From contig CM063502.1 of NCBI GenBank assembly GCA_032207245.1, positions 139,854,173 to 139,918,172 of the forward strand: a stretch of DNA of 64,000 bases, in the 5' to 3' direction. A program made the translations under genes and the position numbers. The notes under the pieces were generated by a model. That model ran no database searches. It had not been told where the DNA came from and worked only from the letters and a program-made list of their open reading frames with translations. Below, piece after piece: positions 50,000 through 62,930 of the stretch; the stretch's first letter is position 1, and each line of letters opens with the position of its first letter. This DNA is from Pardosa pseudoannulata (taxonomy: Eukaryota > Arthropoda > Arachnida > Araneae > Lycosidae).

Positions 50000-50260
50000 T
50001 TGTTTCATCTGAGTGTGTCTTTTTCCTGTCACGCACTCCCTTTTAGCAAGCAAGAAGTGATGTCCACTCATGAGGGCGCCCTCATCTCTTCAAAGTGAAT
50101 GAACTCTACTCACGTTCTTAATCACGCTCTTTCTCTTTCACTCAATTCTTTTCCTAAGCTTCGGACTAGTTCAGCTCATAACAAGCACATCCATAGTTTA
50201 GACCATTTTTATACCTTATACTTGCATCTTCTTTCACATATAATTTCATTTTCCATCAAA
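50000..50260. other. Less AT-rich patch containing a perfect GC-rich palindrome
   Basis: The palindrome ATGAGGGCGCCCTCAT lies at 50070-50085. The surrounding 250 bp contain several CTCAC/GTGA motifs and a TTATACCTTATA stretch. No coding potential is seen. It could be a binding site or a transposon end, but there is nothing to decide. Confidence 0.35.
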
Positions 50261-50562
50261 GCAAGGTAAGTCAAGACAATCACTTTTTAAATTACCCCAA
50301 ATAAGTGTTATTTGAAATGTTTTTGAAATATTTTTTATAAGCACGTAGAGCCCGTTTGAATCTCAAGTCGAGTGAAGGTACATATTTAATAAACAAAGAT
50401 CTGAGTAGCATACCGGAAAAAAATTGTAAGGTATAAAATGCACTTCCTGGTGCGAAATAATTATGAAACAATTCAAAAGTATGATGATTCTAAATAATTG
50501 CCTCCTAAACTAGTTAGTTATGATATCACTTTGCTTACCAATACCTTTTATGCATGCAATTA

Positions 50563-50565
<3 letters not shown>
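50261..50565. other. AT-rich spacer
   Basis: Nothing is recognised. Confidence 0.6.

Positions 50566-50642
<77 letters not shown>
50566..50642. repeat. (TA)n microsatellite
   Basis: A 77 bp pure TA run. Confidence 0.97.
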
Positions 50643-50643
<1 letters not shown>

Positions 50644-50849
50644 CGTTTAAGATAGTATTTATTTCCGCATTTAGCAAACTAAATCCTATGTTCAGATTTT
50701 TTTTTAACTTTTGATAATTTTCAATGCTTTAAGTTTGAATCATAATATATTTTTACTTTCTTTTACTTCCGAGTAATAAATTTTACAGTGTATCTTATCT
50801 CAATATAATAGCTTATATGTAAACTTTTAAATATATGTATATAAAATAT

Positions 50850-50853
<4 letters not shown>

Positions 50854-50943
<90 letters not shown>

Positions 50944-50966
50944 ATTGTATGTATGTATGTATGTAC
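50854..50966. repeat. (TA)n followed by (ATGT)n
   Basis: About 86 bp of TA with one phase break, then about four GTAT units. Confidence 0.95.
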
Positions 50967-51958
50967 AATGTGGAAGTTATGTTATTTACTGAATAAAAAA
51001 CTTATTTATATAAAAATTTTGGAATTTCCCAATATTTTTTCCGCTTTTCAAGGGAAAAATTAAAATAGATTCTTATCAATTGTACATTTTTATTAAGTAT
51101 CGTGATATTCATATGCATATAATTTTATTATTTGAAGACATTTTTATATTAGTAATTACTGATTTTAAAAAATTAGCAAAAAAAAATTATTGCAAGGAAT
51201 GTATAAGCAACTTGCATTGCATAAAATGTAGATCTATAAAACATTTAATGATAATGATTTGTGAACTACTAATGTAATTTACATTTAAATTCTCTGCCAC
51301 GTTTGTTGATTATTTCCAAATTTAGAATCAAATTTACCCCAAATGCTTGTGATTATTAATTTTTCAAAAATCTAAAGAGTTTTTTCTTGTTGACATATGC
51401 TTCAATTATTCAAAACTAAAATGGAAATAAAAGGATCAGAGAATATATTTTCTATAGAGTAAAAATTAGAAAAATATTAGCAAATTGAGATAGCAAATTC
51501 TTGATTAGTTTGCTTACGAATGTTGCTGTAAATTAAGTTAATTTTCTTAGTTTAGAAGTGAAATTATATTACAGCTTTCTGTTAAGTAACACATATTAAA
51601 CATATCTTAGAATAATTAGTTTTCAGGTGAAAGTTAATTCTTTTAAAGTAATTAAAATATTATTTATTTATAAATTAAAGCTCCATTACCACTGGCAACT
51701 TTTAATACGTTTAATGCGAAAAATTATGCCATTGTAAATACTAAGAAAGTTTAATGTATCTCTAATAAAGAGCTAATAGAACATCTCTAATAATGTGTAT
51801 TTTGAATAAGATTTTGTGTTATCAAAATAAAATCTTTTATGTGTATGTAAAACTATTATATAATACTTTATGCCTTTTAGAGTATCCTCTAATTTATTAC
51901 ATTTTAACATTTATCGTAAAAAAGTATTAAACAAGTTATTCCATTACGATAGTGTGCA
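50967..51958. other. AT-rich spacer
   Basis: Nothing is recognised. Open frames here are low complexity. Confidence 0.55.
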
Positions 51959-52325
51959 CTATACAGAAAAATTTATATAAAGGAGCCTCTTTTGAAATAT
52001 AGAATCTCTGATACAGAGCCTATGAGGCCACGCCTCCCGACTAGGGACTGAAAATAGGTATTTTGTTAGTAAAACTTATTTTGTAAAAGTAAATATGTCA
52101 AACATAGTATTGCACAAACCAGTTTCTATACAGAAAAATTTATATAAAGGCACCACTATTAAAATATAGATGCACCGATATACAACCAACGAGGCCACGC
52201 CTCCCACCTAGAGACTGAAAGTAGATCTTTTGTTAGTAAAAGTAAATATGCAAAAAGTAAATAGTTAGTAAAAGTAAATTTTGTAAAAGTAAATATGCAA
52301 AACACAGTATTGTGCAAGCCAGTGT
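51959..52325. repeat. Two-copy ~167-195 bp tandem repeat
   Basis: The units start at 51959 and 52126 with CTATACAGAAAAATTTATAT. They share GAGGCCACGCCTCCC and TTTTGTTAGTAAAA, and end in CAGTATTG(T/C)... The second unit has internal slippage of the AGTAAATATGCAAAA motif. Confidence 0.85.
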
Positions 52326-53127
52326 TTTTCAACCAATGTGGAGTCCTCAAAAATGGGGATCGCGAGCATATTGAAAAGAAATCGTTTAAAAAGATTGCTT
52401 AACTTAATGCAAGAAATGCAAAAAAAAAATATTCATTCTGAAAAGACAAAATACACATTTACACTAATGTAACACAAAATTCAGATTGCAACAATAATGC
52501 ACAATTTATGTAGTAATTAACATATCATAACTCAATTAAAAACAAGTTTAAAAATTAATAATCATTCTCTTGAACCTATCTTGGTGGACGTAAAATATAT
52601 AATAATAAAAAAGAATCGATTCTGGTTTTGTCAGTGCAGCTGATCGGTGTGGTTGAATATTAATAAGTTTATATACTCGTGGTAATTAGTAAGATTTAAA
52701 ATTAAAGTTGCAGAATAGTCGCTTGAAAATATTTGAAATAGGTTATTATTTTATGAGAAAACGGGATCAAGTGGAAAATTTCGATATAAATTTGAGTGAC
52801 AAATAATTAACCCCTAAACTGGCCAAACTGCACTCTCGAGATAATTTGAGCGACGTTGTACTTTATGTTGCTATAATTTTTCACACTCGAATGCAATCGA
52901 GAATTGAAAATAACAATGTGAAAGCAAAAAATACAATCGTTTTATTGATATTTATCATTTACATGGGATTGTAAGCTATAACACTTACTTATTCAAGTAT
53001 AAATTATATATTTTTTTTCTAAATTCAAAGTTCTAAATTGTGTTTCTTACATTAAAAAAAAATATTTTTTTAGCCGGCCTTTTTAAAAAAAACTATGCAT
53101 TAAGGGGTTAAAGGTTCAGAAACACTG
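52320..53127. mobile_element. Possible hAT-like non-autonomous element (~808 bp)
   Basis: The left end CAGTGTTTTTCAACC and the reverse complement of the right end, CAGTGTTTCTGAACC, match at 13 of 15 positions and resemble hAT ends. GGGGATCGCGAGCAT follows the left end, as in many hAT termini. The flanks (GTGCAAGC and TTGTAAAT) agree at only 4 of 8 positions, with three of the mismatches being transitions. The left end overlaps the tandem repeat above. No ORF is present. Confidence 0.45.
52808..53111. mobile_element. TTAA-flanked MITE (piggyBac-like), 304 bp, nested in the hAT-like element
   Basis: It starts TTAACCCCTAAACTGGCC, and the reverse complement of its end is TTAACCCCTTAATGC, so TTAA lies at both ends with a roughly 10 bp inverted core. 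There is no ORF. It ends 16 bp before the hAT-like right terminus. TTAA ends are the hallmark of piggyBac insertion. It resembles the MITE at 56304 in its first 18 bases. Confidence 0.65.
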
Positions 53128-56100
53128 TTGTAAATGTCACAATTTTTGTGAGCTTAAGCTTAGAAGATTTAAGAATTTACTATAATAATATGCAGATAAA
53201 CGTGAACTAATATAAAACCATGTATTTTTAGGAGGACTTCTCTTAGCCAATTTCCTTGAAGATCATAAATTTATTAGTCCTGCCAGTGGGAAGTGCTATT
53301 AACAAAAAAGAAACATATTTGTTTCATATTCATAAAAAAATTTCATTTATTAATTTTCAAAGGAAAAAGTTGATTTCATCCCATTGCACTACTTTACTGG
53401 ACAAGACAATAACTACAGCAACAACAAAGGTAAAAGTTGTAATACAAGCAAATGATACAATACGTAAGACTTAACAACTATCTTCAAGCAGAGAATTGTA
53501 TTTTGATTGCATAAAATGATTGAACACAATAATAAAAACTTTTAGGAGTGCCCTTTAATTTCTTTAATTCACACTGAGCAATGTTAAAAAAATCACAAAT
53601 ATTTAAAAGGATAAATTACAAATCAAGCAACTCTCAGCTTTATTTTAAGCATTTTGTTATCTGAAAAATGATAAGTGAACTGAAATTGAAAAATTATTAC
53701 TTAACTGAAGTTAAAAAACTATTTTTAACTAAAGAGTTCTAAAACCGGAAAAGAAAACATTTGAAAAATTGAAATTCATGAAATTTAATATTAGATTTTT
53801 TTACTTTTACAAAAGAGTTATATATGTTTGTTTATAAATATTTTCATTTATGAAGTTCTCATCTATCTTGTTTAAACGTCTTTTTCTTTAAATATACATA
53901 ACGTATTTTCTTTACGTCATTCTCAGGGATATTTTAATCTGTGTCACTCTTGTCAACAATTTTACAATAACAAACTTTCAACAGCTATATGAATATTTTA
54001 ATAAACACGTAAGATCCAGTGTTTTGTGCCCTTCAGAAAGAAAAGAAGTTTGACTTTAAATTTAATTTCGTTAAGAATTCTTTTGTACAGTGAGCATTTT
54101 GGTGGTTAAATTTTTTCAAAGATTTTTAATACTGTAATTTGTTTTTATCTAAAAAGAATCTACTCATGTTTAATACGTCAGCTAAAACATCTAGCCTGAT
54201 TTAAATATTAATTTGTCTAAATTTAAGTAATTATCCATGATTAAAAAGTAAAATAAATAACTAAGTTTTAAAGCTAAAAAGTGTTTAAAGAAAATTCCAT
54301 ACGATTTCGTTTAAAAATTAGCTTCGAATCCCGAGGAAAAGGAATTTATTTGTAATAAATTAATTTTGTAATGGAATTTTAAATAATTTCAGCTGTCGTA
54401 ACACAAAGCTATTAAGACAGTTTTTATAACTAGAATATAGCAGAACTATACATAACTGTAAAGTGGCAATAACTATCTAAAAACCATTTGTTGATTTAAG
54501 GAAACTTCTTCATTACTAATGGTTGTGGATATCTGTTCAATTTGTACTTAAACAAATATTTTGGAAGATAAAATAATTAAAATGTTAGTGTACTGTATAG
54601 TAGGATTTGCTGTTTAATGATTTGCAAATTAAAATCATATGTTACGTTTGAGGTAAATAAAGAAAATCCTACTCTAACTGATATGTAATACAGCAGTAAG
54701 CTTAATCTGCTTTTTGATTGAAAGATTAAGTTATATACATACAACGTAGGTTTAGGACAATTAGACGACTGCGTGAATAGTAATTTCGAGCTGTTCCTTA
54801 TCAATACGGATTTCTAGTAAAATCATAACTTATTCTAATACATAAAAGCTTAGTATTGTATTTATAAGAGTGCTCCATAAATTTACTAGGAATCAAAAAA
54901 TAAAAATATATGAAAAATACATTATATCAAATCACTTAAATGCATATCCAATGAAACAAAAGTAACAAAATGCACCCATAAACTGCGCTCTTCTTTATTT
55001 CATATTTTCCAGATCATCCATAATACCTCATTAAAAATTTTTACAAAATTAAATTGCTAATGGTTCCTATCTAACGAGATAGGGAGACAGTATACGGTTT
55101 CCTATCAAAATTAAATATTATAACTTATATATTACATCTTATTACAAATCCTTTTTTTTTTTTTGTAAGACAGTTCCGCAAAATTTTAGCTACAATTCCT
55201 TTCGAAAATAATTTAATAAAAATAAATCACTTTTAAACAGTAAAATATACAAAGTATTCATTAAACATTAATCAAAGATTCTGTCAACAATTATTCCCAG
55301 ACGAGAAAAAGAAGAGAGAAAGATAAAGATTTTCTCACTATTTTCAGTAAAATCCCCCTACACCTTTTTTCTTAATAAGTCTTAGGAAATTTCAATATTA
55401 TATATTCTATGGGCCACCATAGAATTTTGGCCTTCTGTACAATTACTAGTACCAGTCTTGTTTATTTAAGCACGTATGATGCTTTTTATTGCATTCATTT
55501 TACGGTTCTGTGATGCTATCCTTCTGTAGCTTCTATTCATAGCCTTTGTAATGACCTTTCTCTTGAGCACGTCTTATTCGCCTACCATAAATTAATATTT
55601 TAGCTCTTTATAAACGGTATATTCATTTTTTATGATAGATAAATGAAAACAAAGTACTGAAATTAAAATTATAAAATTTTATTATAAATTAATTTGAAAC
55701 AATTTAAATAAAATTTATTTATAAAAATTATTTATAAACGATATTCATATTTAATGTTCAGAATGTGCTTCTGAGTAAAAAAAAAACATCTTGCACAAAA
55801 GTCAAAATAAGAAGTGCGTATTGAACAAAGTTTATAGCAAACAACTAAAATAATTACATATTGTTAGCTCACAGTGTCATTCAAACGTTACTTGTACGCC
55901 ACGGAATCTTTTAAGGGATTTCGGTCGAGAGTAATTCACTTGATGACATAAAAGAAATTGTATGGACAATTTAGCTGTCATGAATGACATGCTAATATAA
56001 TAACTAAACGTTTAAAGTTGCAATCGCATGATTCAATGCATAGAAAACACTATTGTTGTATTATTATTGCAATTTAAAAAATGATAAAGGTAATCCACGA

Positions 56101-56303
56101 ATGTGGAAAATATCTTACATCAAGTAACATTTATGAATCGAGTATCTAGAAAAGGAATGATGTATACAAAAGCTATCTCGAAATTATTAAAATCAAATTG
56201 TTTTTAACATTACATGTAAATTATAAGATTTATTATGCTACATATGAATTGGTTTACTTATGTCTCTAAAATTTTGATTTATTAAGATTAACCAGAATAG
56301 TAC
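53128..56303. other. AT-rich spacer
   Basis: About 3.2 kb without a supported feature. Chance frames at 53256-53474 and 54577-54804 have no motif. Confidence 0.55.
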
Positions 56304-56530
56304 TTAACCCTTAATTTGGCTAAGTCTGGCCGCTACACCGGGCATGTATATTTATAACTACTATGTAACATGATTGTCAGTGTTCGCCACAGCGGACATT
56401 AATTATCTCAAAAATGGAAAATTATATATTTTTTGTTTATTTTACAGAGATCCTAATGTCTATACAGACATGGGAAAATAACAGAAATTAAAAAATATTT
56501 GAAAAAACATCTTGTCAAATTAAGGGTTAA
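56304..56530. mobile_element. TTAA-flanked MITE (piggyBac-like), 227 bp
   Basis: The ends are TTAACCCTTAATTTGGC and, as the reverse complement, TTAACCCTTAATTTGAC: a perfect 15 bp inverted repeat including the TTAA target. There is no coding content. The GC-richer part just inside the left end (CTGGCCGCTACACCGGGC) parallels the 52808 copy. Confidence 0.82.
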
Positions 56531-56595
56531 AGCAGAAAAGCAAAAATGGCTAAACTAAATGTATAAAAATATTTTATTTCACGAGAAATATAATC

Positions 56596-56690
56596 CGAAC
56601 TATGACCGAATAGAGAGAATGCTGCCTTTCTGTACCAGAGTTCTTGAGTTCAAATCTACCAATTGGAATGGTTGTTAATGCTTATTTACG
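56596..56690 (+). repeat. Probable tRNA-derived SINE head
   Basis: TGACCGAATAGAGAGAATGC (56602-56621) aligns with a Ser/Leu-type tRNA A-box region. GCCTTTCTGTACCAGAG follows, and GAGTTCAAATCTA (56646-56658) is a clear B-box-like match. The order and about 40 bp spacing fit a tRNA-derived SINE promoter. The 3' acceptor half and CCA end cannot be closed, so a functional tRNA is unlikely. Confidence 0.45.
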
Positions 56691-58357
56691 ATGATGGCGT
56701 TTAAAAACTAATTACGTTGAAATACTTTGCAAAAATTTTCTCCAGAAGCGTTATATTTTAAAAAATTATCTTAGTTTTTACATGTTTATTATTGTTTATT
56801 ATTATAGCCCAATAAAGATTTTCATCTATATTCCTACTATTGTTTTTTAGCGTTCATATTTGATTTCTGCTTCCTTTAACCTTCCTCCTAAACTCTGAAC
56901 AGTTGTGTAGTAAAATGTTGAAAAATAAATGCAGCCTTTCAGGTAGGATACGTGCAAAGTCTATATTTACTAAAAGATCTTTGTCAACTAAAGCGCACTT
57001 CCACTAACTGTCAAATGAACACACACACCATGAAAGTTTCAATTAATAAATATATTTCTGTATTACATTATAATGATCAGAAATATAAGATCAATATAAT
57101 GAATTAACTACATAATAAATGTCAATAACTGTTTAAAAAATTATTTAAAAAATTTTAAAAAGTATAAGTTTTAATTCTTTCAACCGTTTTTAGACTATTG
57201 AAAATATTAGAAATCTTTATCATATTGATTCATTCTGCAGTTGACAAACATATGTATTTAGATATTGAAAATTTGTCATATATATATATATATATATATA
57301 AATTTAGATATTTAGTGACAATGATAGCTTTCATTAAAGCCCATAAAGTTTAAAATTCTTTAATAGGGTTCATGGTGTATTCTACAACTCGGTCTATATC
57401 TCACAAGAATTGTCCCTTGCGTAATTTTAAATGCATGTTAAGAAGCAATTGCAGATGAATAACTCGTCATACATTGATTTTCAATTTACTTGAGCTTTTG
57501 AAAACCTTGAAATTATAATTGATTCATTCTACAAAAGGCATGCATATATATTCAAATTATAGAAAATTTCAGATTTATTCATTAGATTTTTTAATCTCAG
57601 GGATAGGGGTAAAAATTATAATTAAAAACCATAATTATAAACATTTGTAAATTTACACATATATTTTATATTTCAGACTAAAATTCAGGCTCTACAAGCA
57701 AATTATCGTTGCAAATTTAAAAAAAGAAGTATGGTCAGAGTCGCAGAAAAATAATTCATTTTAATTTTTGTTTGTTTCCTACAATTGTGAAGCTCGTCAG
57801 CTAAAGCTACAATTTTACCGTCTTCAGTGAATTATTTACAGTCTATAACTATTGCCAAGACTTCAGAATCATAAAAATACTTATGCCTGTTATGAATTCT
57901 TAAATGTCCTGTAAAGAAAATAATGAACGCTTCTTTGGTAGATAGGAAATCCTCTGCATCGAAATTTCCCTAGGTGCTCTATTTGATTCAGTGTTACCTC
58001 CCTATCATGTGATACGATTTTTATCAATTATCTGGTACAATGCTATGACCAAGTTCATCCTAAAGCTTAATGCCACAGTGATAACAAAAATCCGAATTTT
58101 TTTCTCTTCAATTTTTAAGATTTAGCTAAATTGCCATGCTGAAAAAGGTCTGTACCAGATTTCTTAGATATCTATCGCTTTATGTGCATACATTTTACAT
58201 GTTTATTTGTGTATTTGAGAAGCTGAAATGTAATTTTCATTAGAGGGACAGTTTATTTTATTTTACCTACAGTGTGCGAGTGTTTATGGAAGAATGAAAT
58301 CTGCATGAGGTGCTTTCTTATATGTATGCATGGATATATATTTATTTTTTGCACTTA
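56691..58357. other. AT-rich spacer
   Basis: Nothing is supported apart from a short (TA)n at 57279-57300. Confidence 0.55.
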
Positions 58358-58359
58358 TA

Positions 58360-59626
58360 CGTGGATCACTCTGAAATTTTTGAGATACAACTAGGTTTTT
58401 AAAGTTATGCTTCCAAACTTTTATGTGTGTTCAAAGTAGTCTCCTCCAGCATCAATGCACTTTTGTAGACAAATTTTCCACAAATTAAATGCCTCAAGCC
58501 ATTTATTTCTTGGAATAGATGAAAAATGCATTTATAGCCACAACAATCTCTTCTTCTGAATGAAAAAGAGGTCTACGTAAGTCCTTTTTTAGATTAAAGA
58601 ATAACCAAAACTCACACATAGTTAGATCAGGTGAACATGGCGGATGTTCTACCACTTTAATTTGTTTTTGTTTAAGAAACTCAACTGTTAATCCGGCTGT
58701 ATGTGAAGATGCATTGTCATGGTGAAACATTAGTCCCTTAACATTCACTTCATGTAGAATTTGTGGAAGATATTTATTGGTATACCAGTTTTCTGTTACT
58801 GTCTTCTACCTTCCAACTTGATGGCTTTGACCAATCCCTTACTTCTGAAGAAAACGGAATACATCACTTTTTTCAGTGCGCGTTGTCTTTTCACTGTTGT
58901 CGGCGTGGGATCATCTTCAAAGACCCATACTGTACTTTCTTGAAGTGTTGGCACTTAAAAAAAACGTATGTACGTTTCATTAGCCGTCACAGAAATGATG
59001 CGGTAGACATCATCATTTAGCAATTTAACAGTTTCTTTCTTTACTGATTCTGACACGCTCCCCTTTTTGGTGCTCAGTTAGATTATGGGGAACCCAAAGG
59101 CAAACTACTTTTTTCATATGTAATTCTTCATTAATAATTTCCTGTATGGCTGCGGATCCTATCTTAAGTTCCTTCTGTATGATTTGATAGGTACAGCAAT
59201 TATCATCCATTAACATTTTTCGTATGGCAGACACATTATCCGGGATTACTGGATTACTGCAAATGGCGGCATTCCTGTGTGTTCTTCATCCTGAAGAAAA
59301 TTGCTACCGCTGCTAAATTCTTTAAATCATTTGAATACAGTAGCACGAGCTGGACATTCATCACCAAATGCCAATTTCAACCGTTGAAGACATTTTTCTT
59401 GATTTAATCCTACTTTAAAATCGTAGAAAATCATAGCGTGAAAATGTTTTCGCGTTAACTCCATTTTCTCTTCTGTTTAAAATTTATTCTACGCTGAATA
59501 AGTTGAAGTAAGTCAGTAAAAAATCGTCTGCTGTGTTAAAGTACCTTGTATTTTAAAATTAAACCGTTATTTTTATTTTGTAAATCCTACTCTGGGCGTA
59601 TCTCAAAAATTTCAGAGTAACCCACG
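58360..59626 (-). mobile_element. Full-length mariner element (1267 bp)
   Basis: The ends are CGTGGATCACTCTGAAATTT plus TTGAGATAC at the left and, as the reverse complement of the right end, CGTGGGTTACTCTGAAATTT plus TTGAGATAC. TA flanks both ends (58358-58359, 59627-59628). Length and structure are typical of mariner. It is a different lineage from the 44.4 kb element. Confidence 0.95.
58421..59464 (-). pseudogene. Mariner transposase pseudogene, two catalytic positions altered
   Basis: The gene spans an ATG at 59462-59464 (MELTRKHFHAMIFYDFKVGL) to a TAA at 58421-58423, about 348 codons, the usual length. A TGA near 59320 replaces the Trp of the VFKWF motif. Indels shift the frame near 59235, 59030, 58790 and 58510. 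The signature YLWVPHNLTEHQ-like block is present as LWVPHNLTEHQKGERVRISK. The first catalytic Asp reads Asn (ANETYI for GDETYI). The second Asp is intact (HHDNASSHTA). The third position, 34 residues later, is Glu (SPDLTMCEFW) where the family has Asp. The protein is dead, but the element is complete from TIR to TIR. Confidence 0.92.
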
Positions 59627-59628
59627 TA

Positions 59629-60502
59629 CACCAAACTATGACTAAATGAATAAGGTATTTCTTGTTTGTGCAAACCCCACTGTTACGATGAATATTCGTA
59701 ACCATTTCAAATAGACTATAAACAGCAGGCCTTGATAGAATAAGCCCTTATGTAGTAAAAGAAAAAGTTAACGTAACGTTCCAAACTAAAGTAAACCAGA
59801 CACTTATGCATATATAACGTCTATGTATATATCAGTATATTTTCTACAGAATATACAAATGTGTAATATGAGCTCTCTAAAAGTCAATCATTGTTATACA
59901 ATATAATTTGTGCTGCTTCATCGACTCCCATTTTTTACTTCTAGCCATTAGTCAATTAATAACCAATAACAACTTTTACTTCACAACATAATCTCTTCAA
60001 GCTTTTCTTTTCGCTCACCTAAGCAAATTAAATTTCTAAAGAAAACCTATAATCTTATAATCAATAAATGCAGGTGTGAGTGCATAAAGTAAGTGCCGCA
60101 GAGTGAAAAATAAGTATTGTTACTTGCAAGTGATGTAAAAGGTCGGTGACTGACCTTTACATCTCGTTAAAAATAAACTATTCAACAGTGAAAATTTATT
60201 ATACTTATTTTAACAGTTTTAAAATTGATTTGTAAAGGCAGCTTTTTCACAGGTTGAAACTTTGTTTTGTTGCTTGCTCTTTGTATTTTTTTTAAATAAC
60301 TTTATTGTAACTTGCATGTTACGCTGAGTTAGTTTAACAACTACAATATTTCAAACTCGATATCGCTGAAACAGAATTAACCTCTTTCAGAATAAAATAA
60401 CATTTTAATTATTACAAAACTATTTTAATATTTATTCTGTAGTACTTCTTAAATTGATAACATTATTTTGGTTATTGTAACAAGATTCAATTACTTCAAG
60501 TT

Positions 60503-60505
<3 letters not shown>
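59629..60505. other. AT-rich spacer
   Basis: A small inverted motif, GTAAAGGTCGGTGACTGACC next to TTTACATC (60136-60165), is the only structure seen. Confidence 0.5.
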
Positions 60506-61122
<617 letters not shown>

Positions 61123-61125
<3 letters not shown>

Positions 61126-61538
61126 GCAGGAACTGGATGTTATGTATGGGTTATAAAGAACGTATTTAAAGAACTGGAATGAATTAAAAATGATATGCTT
61201 TAAAGAATAAAATTTTGTAAACACTAAAGGAGAAGGAAATACGTTTATTATCCTCAATAAGTTAAATTACTCAAAATTCATTAAGTCTAGGTTGTGAAGT
61301 TCCTAAAAAATCAAGAAATTAATGTGTTATTATACATTAAATTTTAATTTTTTATTTATTAAAAATGTGAATTAAAAAAAATAATTATTGTCGAAGCAAC
61401 AATTAAATTGGACAGCTAAAATATATTTAGTACCTTAAAAATGACAAAAATTTGAACGTATGATAAAAGGACTTAAACACATTTTATTCTAAGCAACTCA
61501 ATACACGAAAGTATAACAATAACCTTAAATACATTAGC
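61123..61538. other. AT-rich spacer
   Basis: Nothing is recognised. Confidence 0.6.
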
Positions 61539-62273
61539 ATATAGCCCGTCATATGACGGGATCAGTAAAATTTTTAATTTTCCAGAATTACAAAGTACCC
61601 TATGAGGCAGGTAAAAAAATGGTTTGCTTTTTGGCTGAGAATTATCTGGTACAAGCTCAATAATTTGTTTATCTTCATACTTCTCTAAAGTCTCCCTATA
61701 CTGTGAATGCAGTTTAGAATCACGTTGAATTCATTTAGAAAGATAATTCAAAGTTTTCTCAGCTAAGTAGAAATTATCTTTCAGTTCTTCCCAATTTTTT
61801 TCCACAGTAATTAATGGAAGTAAAGGAATGAAACTATCATTTCTACTACACCCTGGAGGTAGGTACAATTTGTTGTTAATACCGGTGATAAAATTTTCAT
61901 TGCAACCAATTTAATCGATGATTAAATTTAAAATTATCACATATGTACCTAATCTATTATTCAAACCAAATATAAAAGAAAATTATTTACTTATCATGTC
62001 TAAGTTCAGTGATAAAACGTATGAAAATAATGCACACGATATTTAAATAATTTAAAATAAGAAATTTTTAAAGGTATGACGTCATAATACTAGAAAAAAC
62101 GTTATTTTTATCTACTTATATGGTGATAAATTGATAATTTATTGCCTGCTCTTAATCGGAGAAAATAGCGCTTGAAATAATGGCATAAAGGGGAGAAGGG
62201 GTGGATTTCGAACTTTGCTAACCCTAACTCATCAAGAATCCAATATGGATGACTCTATCCATTCCAGGAACAG
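61539..62273 (-). mobile_element. Dispersed repeat copy B with BEL/Pao reverse-transcriptase fragment
   Basis: This copy aligns with 34366-35122 along its length, in the same orientation. On the minus strand 61885-61600 reads as a decayed coding segment: LYLPPGCSRND, then IPLLPLITVEKNWEELKDNF, YLAEKTLNYLS, a stop, YRETLEKYEDKQIIELVPDN and FFYLPHR. Then comes a KLKI-type remnant of the first reverse-transcriptase motif. The LAEK...YEDKQIIE.VP...YLPHR order is characteristic of BEL/Pao Pol as I recall it. A perfect 16 bp palindrome, CCCGTCATATGACGGG, marks the end at 61545-61560. The remaining ~380 bp is conserved non-coding sequence. The right end found in copy A is replaced by unrelated sequence. 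Confidence 0.62.
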
Positions 62274-62614
62274 CCCTATTTCTTATTTTGAGATTGACTA
62301 GCTACTTGAATAGTTTCGTGATCTAAACAAACAAATAGAAAAGTATAAAATAATGATAAAATTAAAATTGCAGCCATACTATTATTCTGTAGATCTAAAT
62401 ATTTTATACAAGACCTTTTTTTCTGGGTTAAGATAAAAATATGTTTATAAGACACGCCTTATTAATATTAGTTCATTTTTATAGTTAAAAATGAGTGATT
62501 AAATGAAATTGATAGGTGACAGTGGGGAAATTTAGTCACTAATATTTATTTTCAAATAAAACTGTATTTATAAAATATACTCCATCCCATTATAACAATC
62601 TTCCCCCTAAAAGT
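62274..62614. other. AT-rich spacer
   Basis: Nothing is recognised. Confidence 0.6.
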
Positions 62615-62930
62615 AAACTAATAAATAAAAGATCCTGAAAAATAAATGTCACACTATAGTATAGCCAGTTTCTGATGTAATAAACTAATAAATAAAAGAT
62701 CCTGAAAAATAAATGTCACACTATAGTATAGCCAGTTTCATAAAAGATCCTGAAAAATAAATGTCACACTATAGTATAGCCAGTTTCTGATGTAATAAAC
62801 TAATAAATAAAAGATCCTGAAAAATAAATGTCACACTATAGTATAGCCAGTTTCTGATGTAATAAACTAATAAATAAAAGATCCTGAAAAATAAATGTCA
62901 CACTATAGTATAGCCAGTTTCTGATGTAAT
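62615..62930. repeat. Five-copy 67 bp tandem repeat, nearly identical units
   Basis: The unit is AAACTAATAAATAAAAGATC...CTGATGTAAT (67 bp), repeated five times with essentially no substitutions. The third unit lacks 19 bp at its start (TGATGTAATAAACTAATAA). Each unit carries TGTCACACTATAGTATAGCC. Total length 316 bp equals five units minus 19. The near-identity implies recent amplification. Confidence 0.95.

Noticed and set aside
58763..59020. Plus-strand 85-codon frame in the mariner element
   Set aside because: Antisense to the transposase pseudogene, whose minus-strand motifs are clear.
62615..62930. Possible CRISPR array
   Set aside because: The repeats are directly contiguous with no variable spacers, and the window is eukaryotic.
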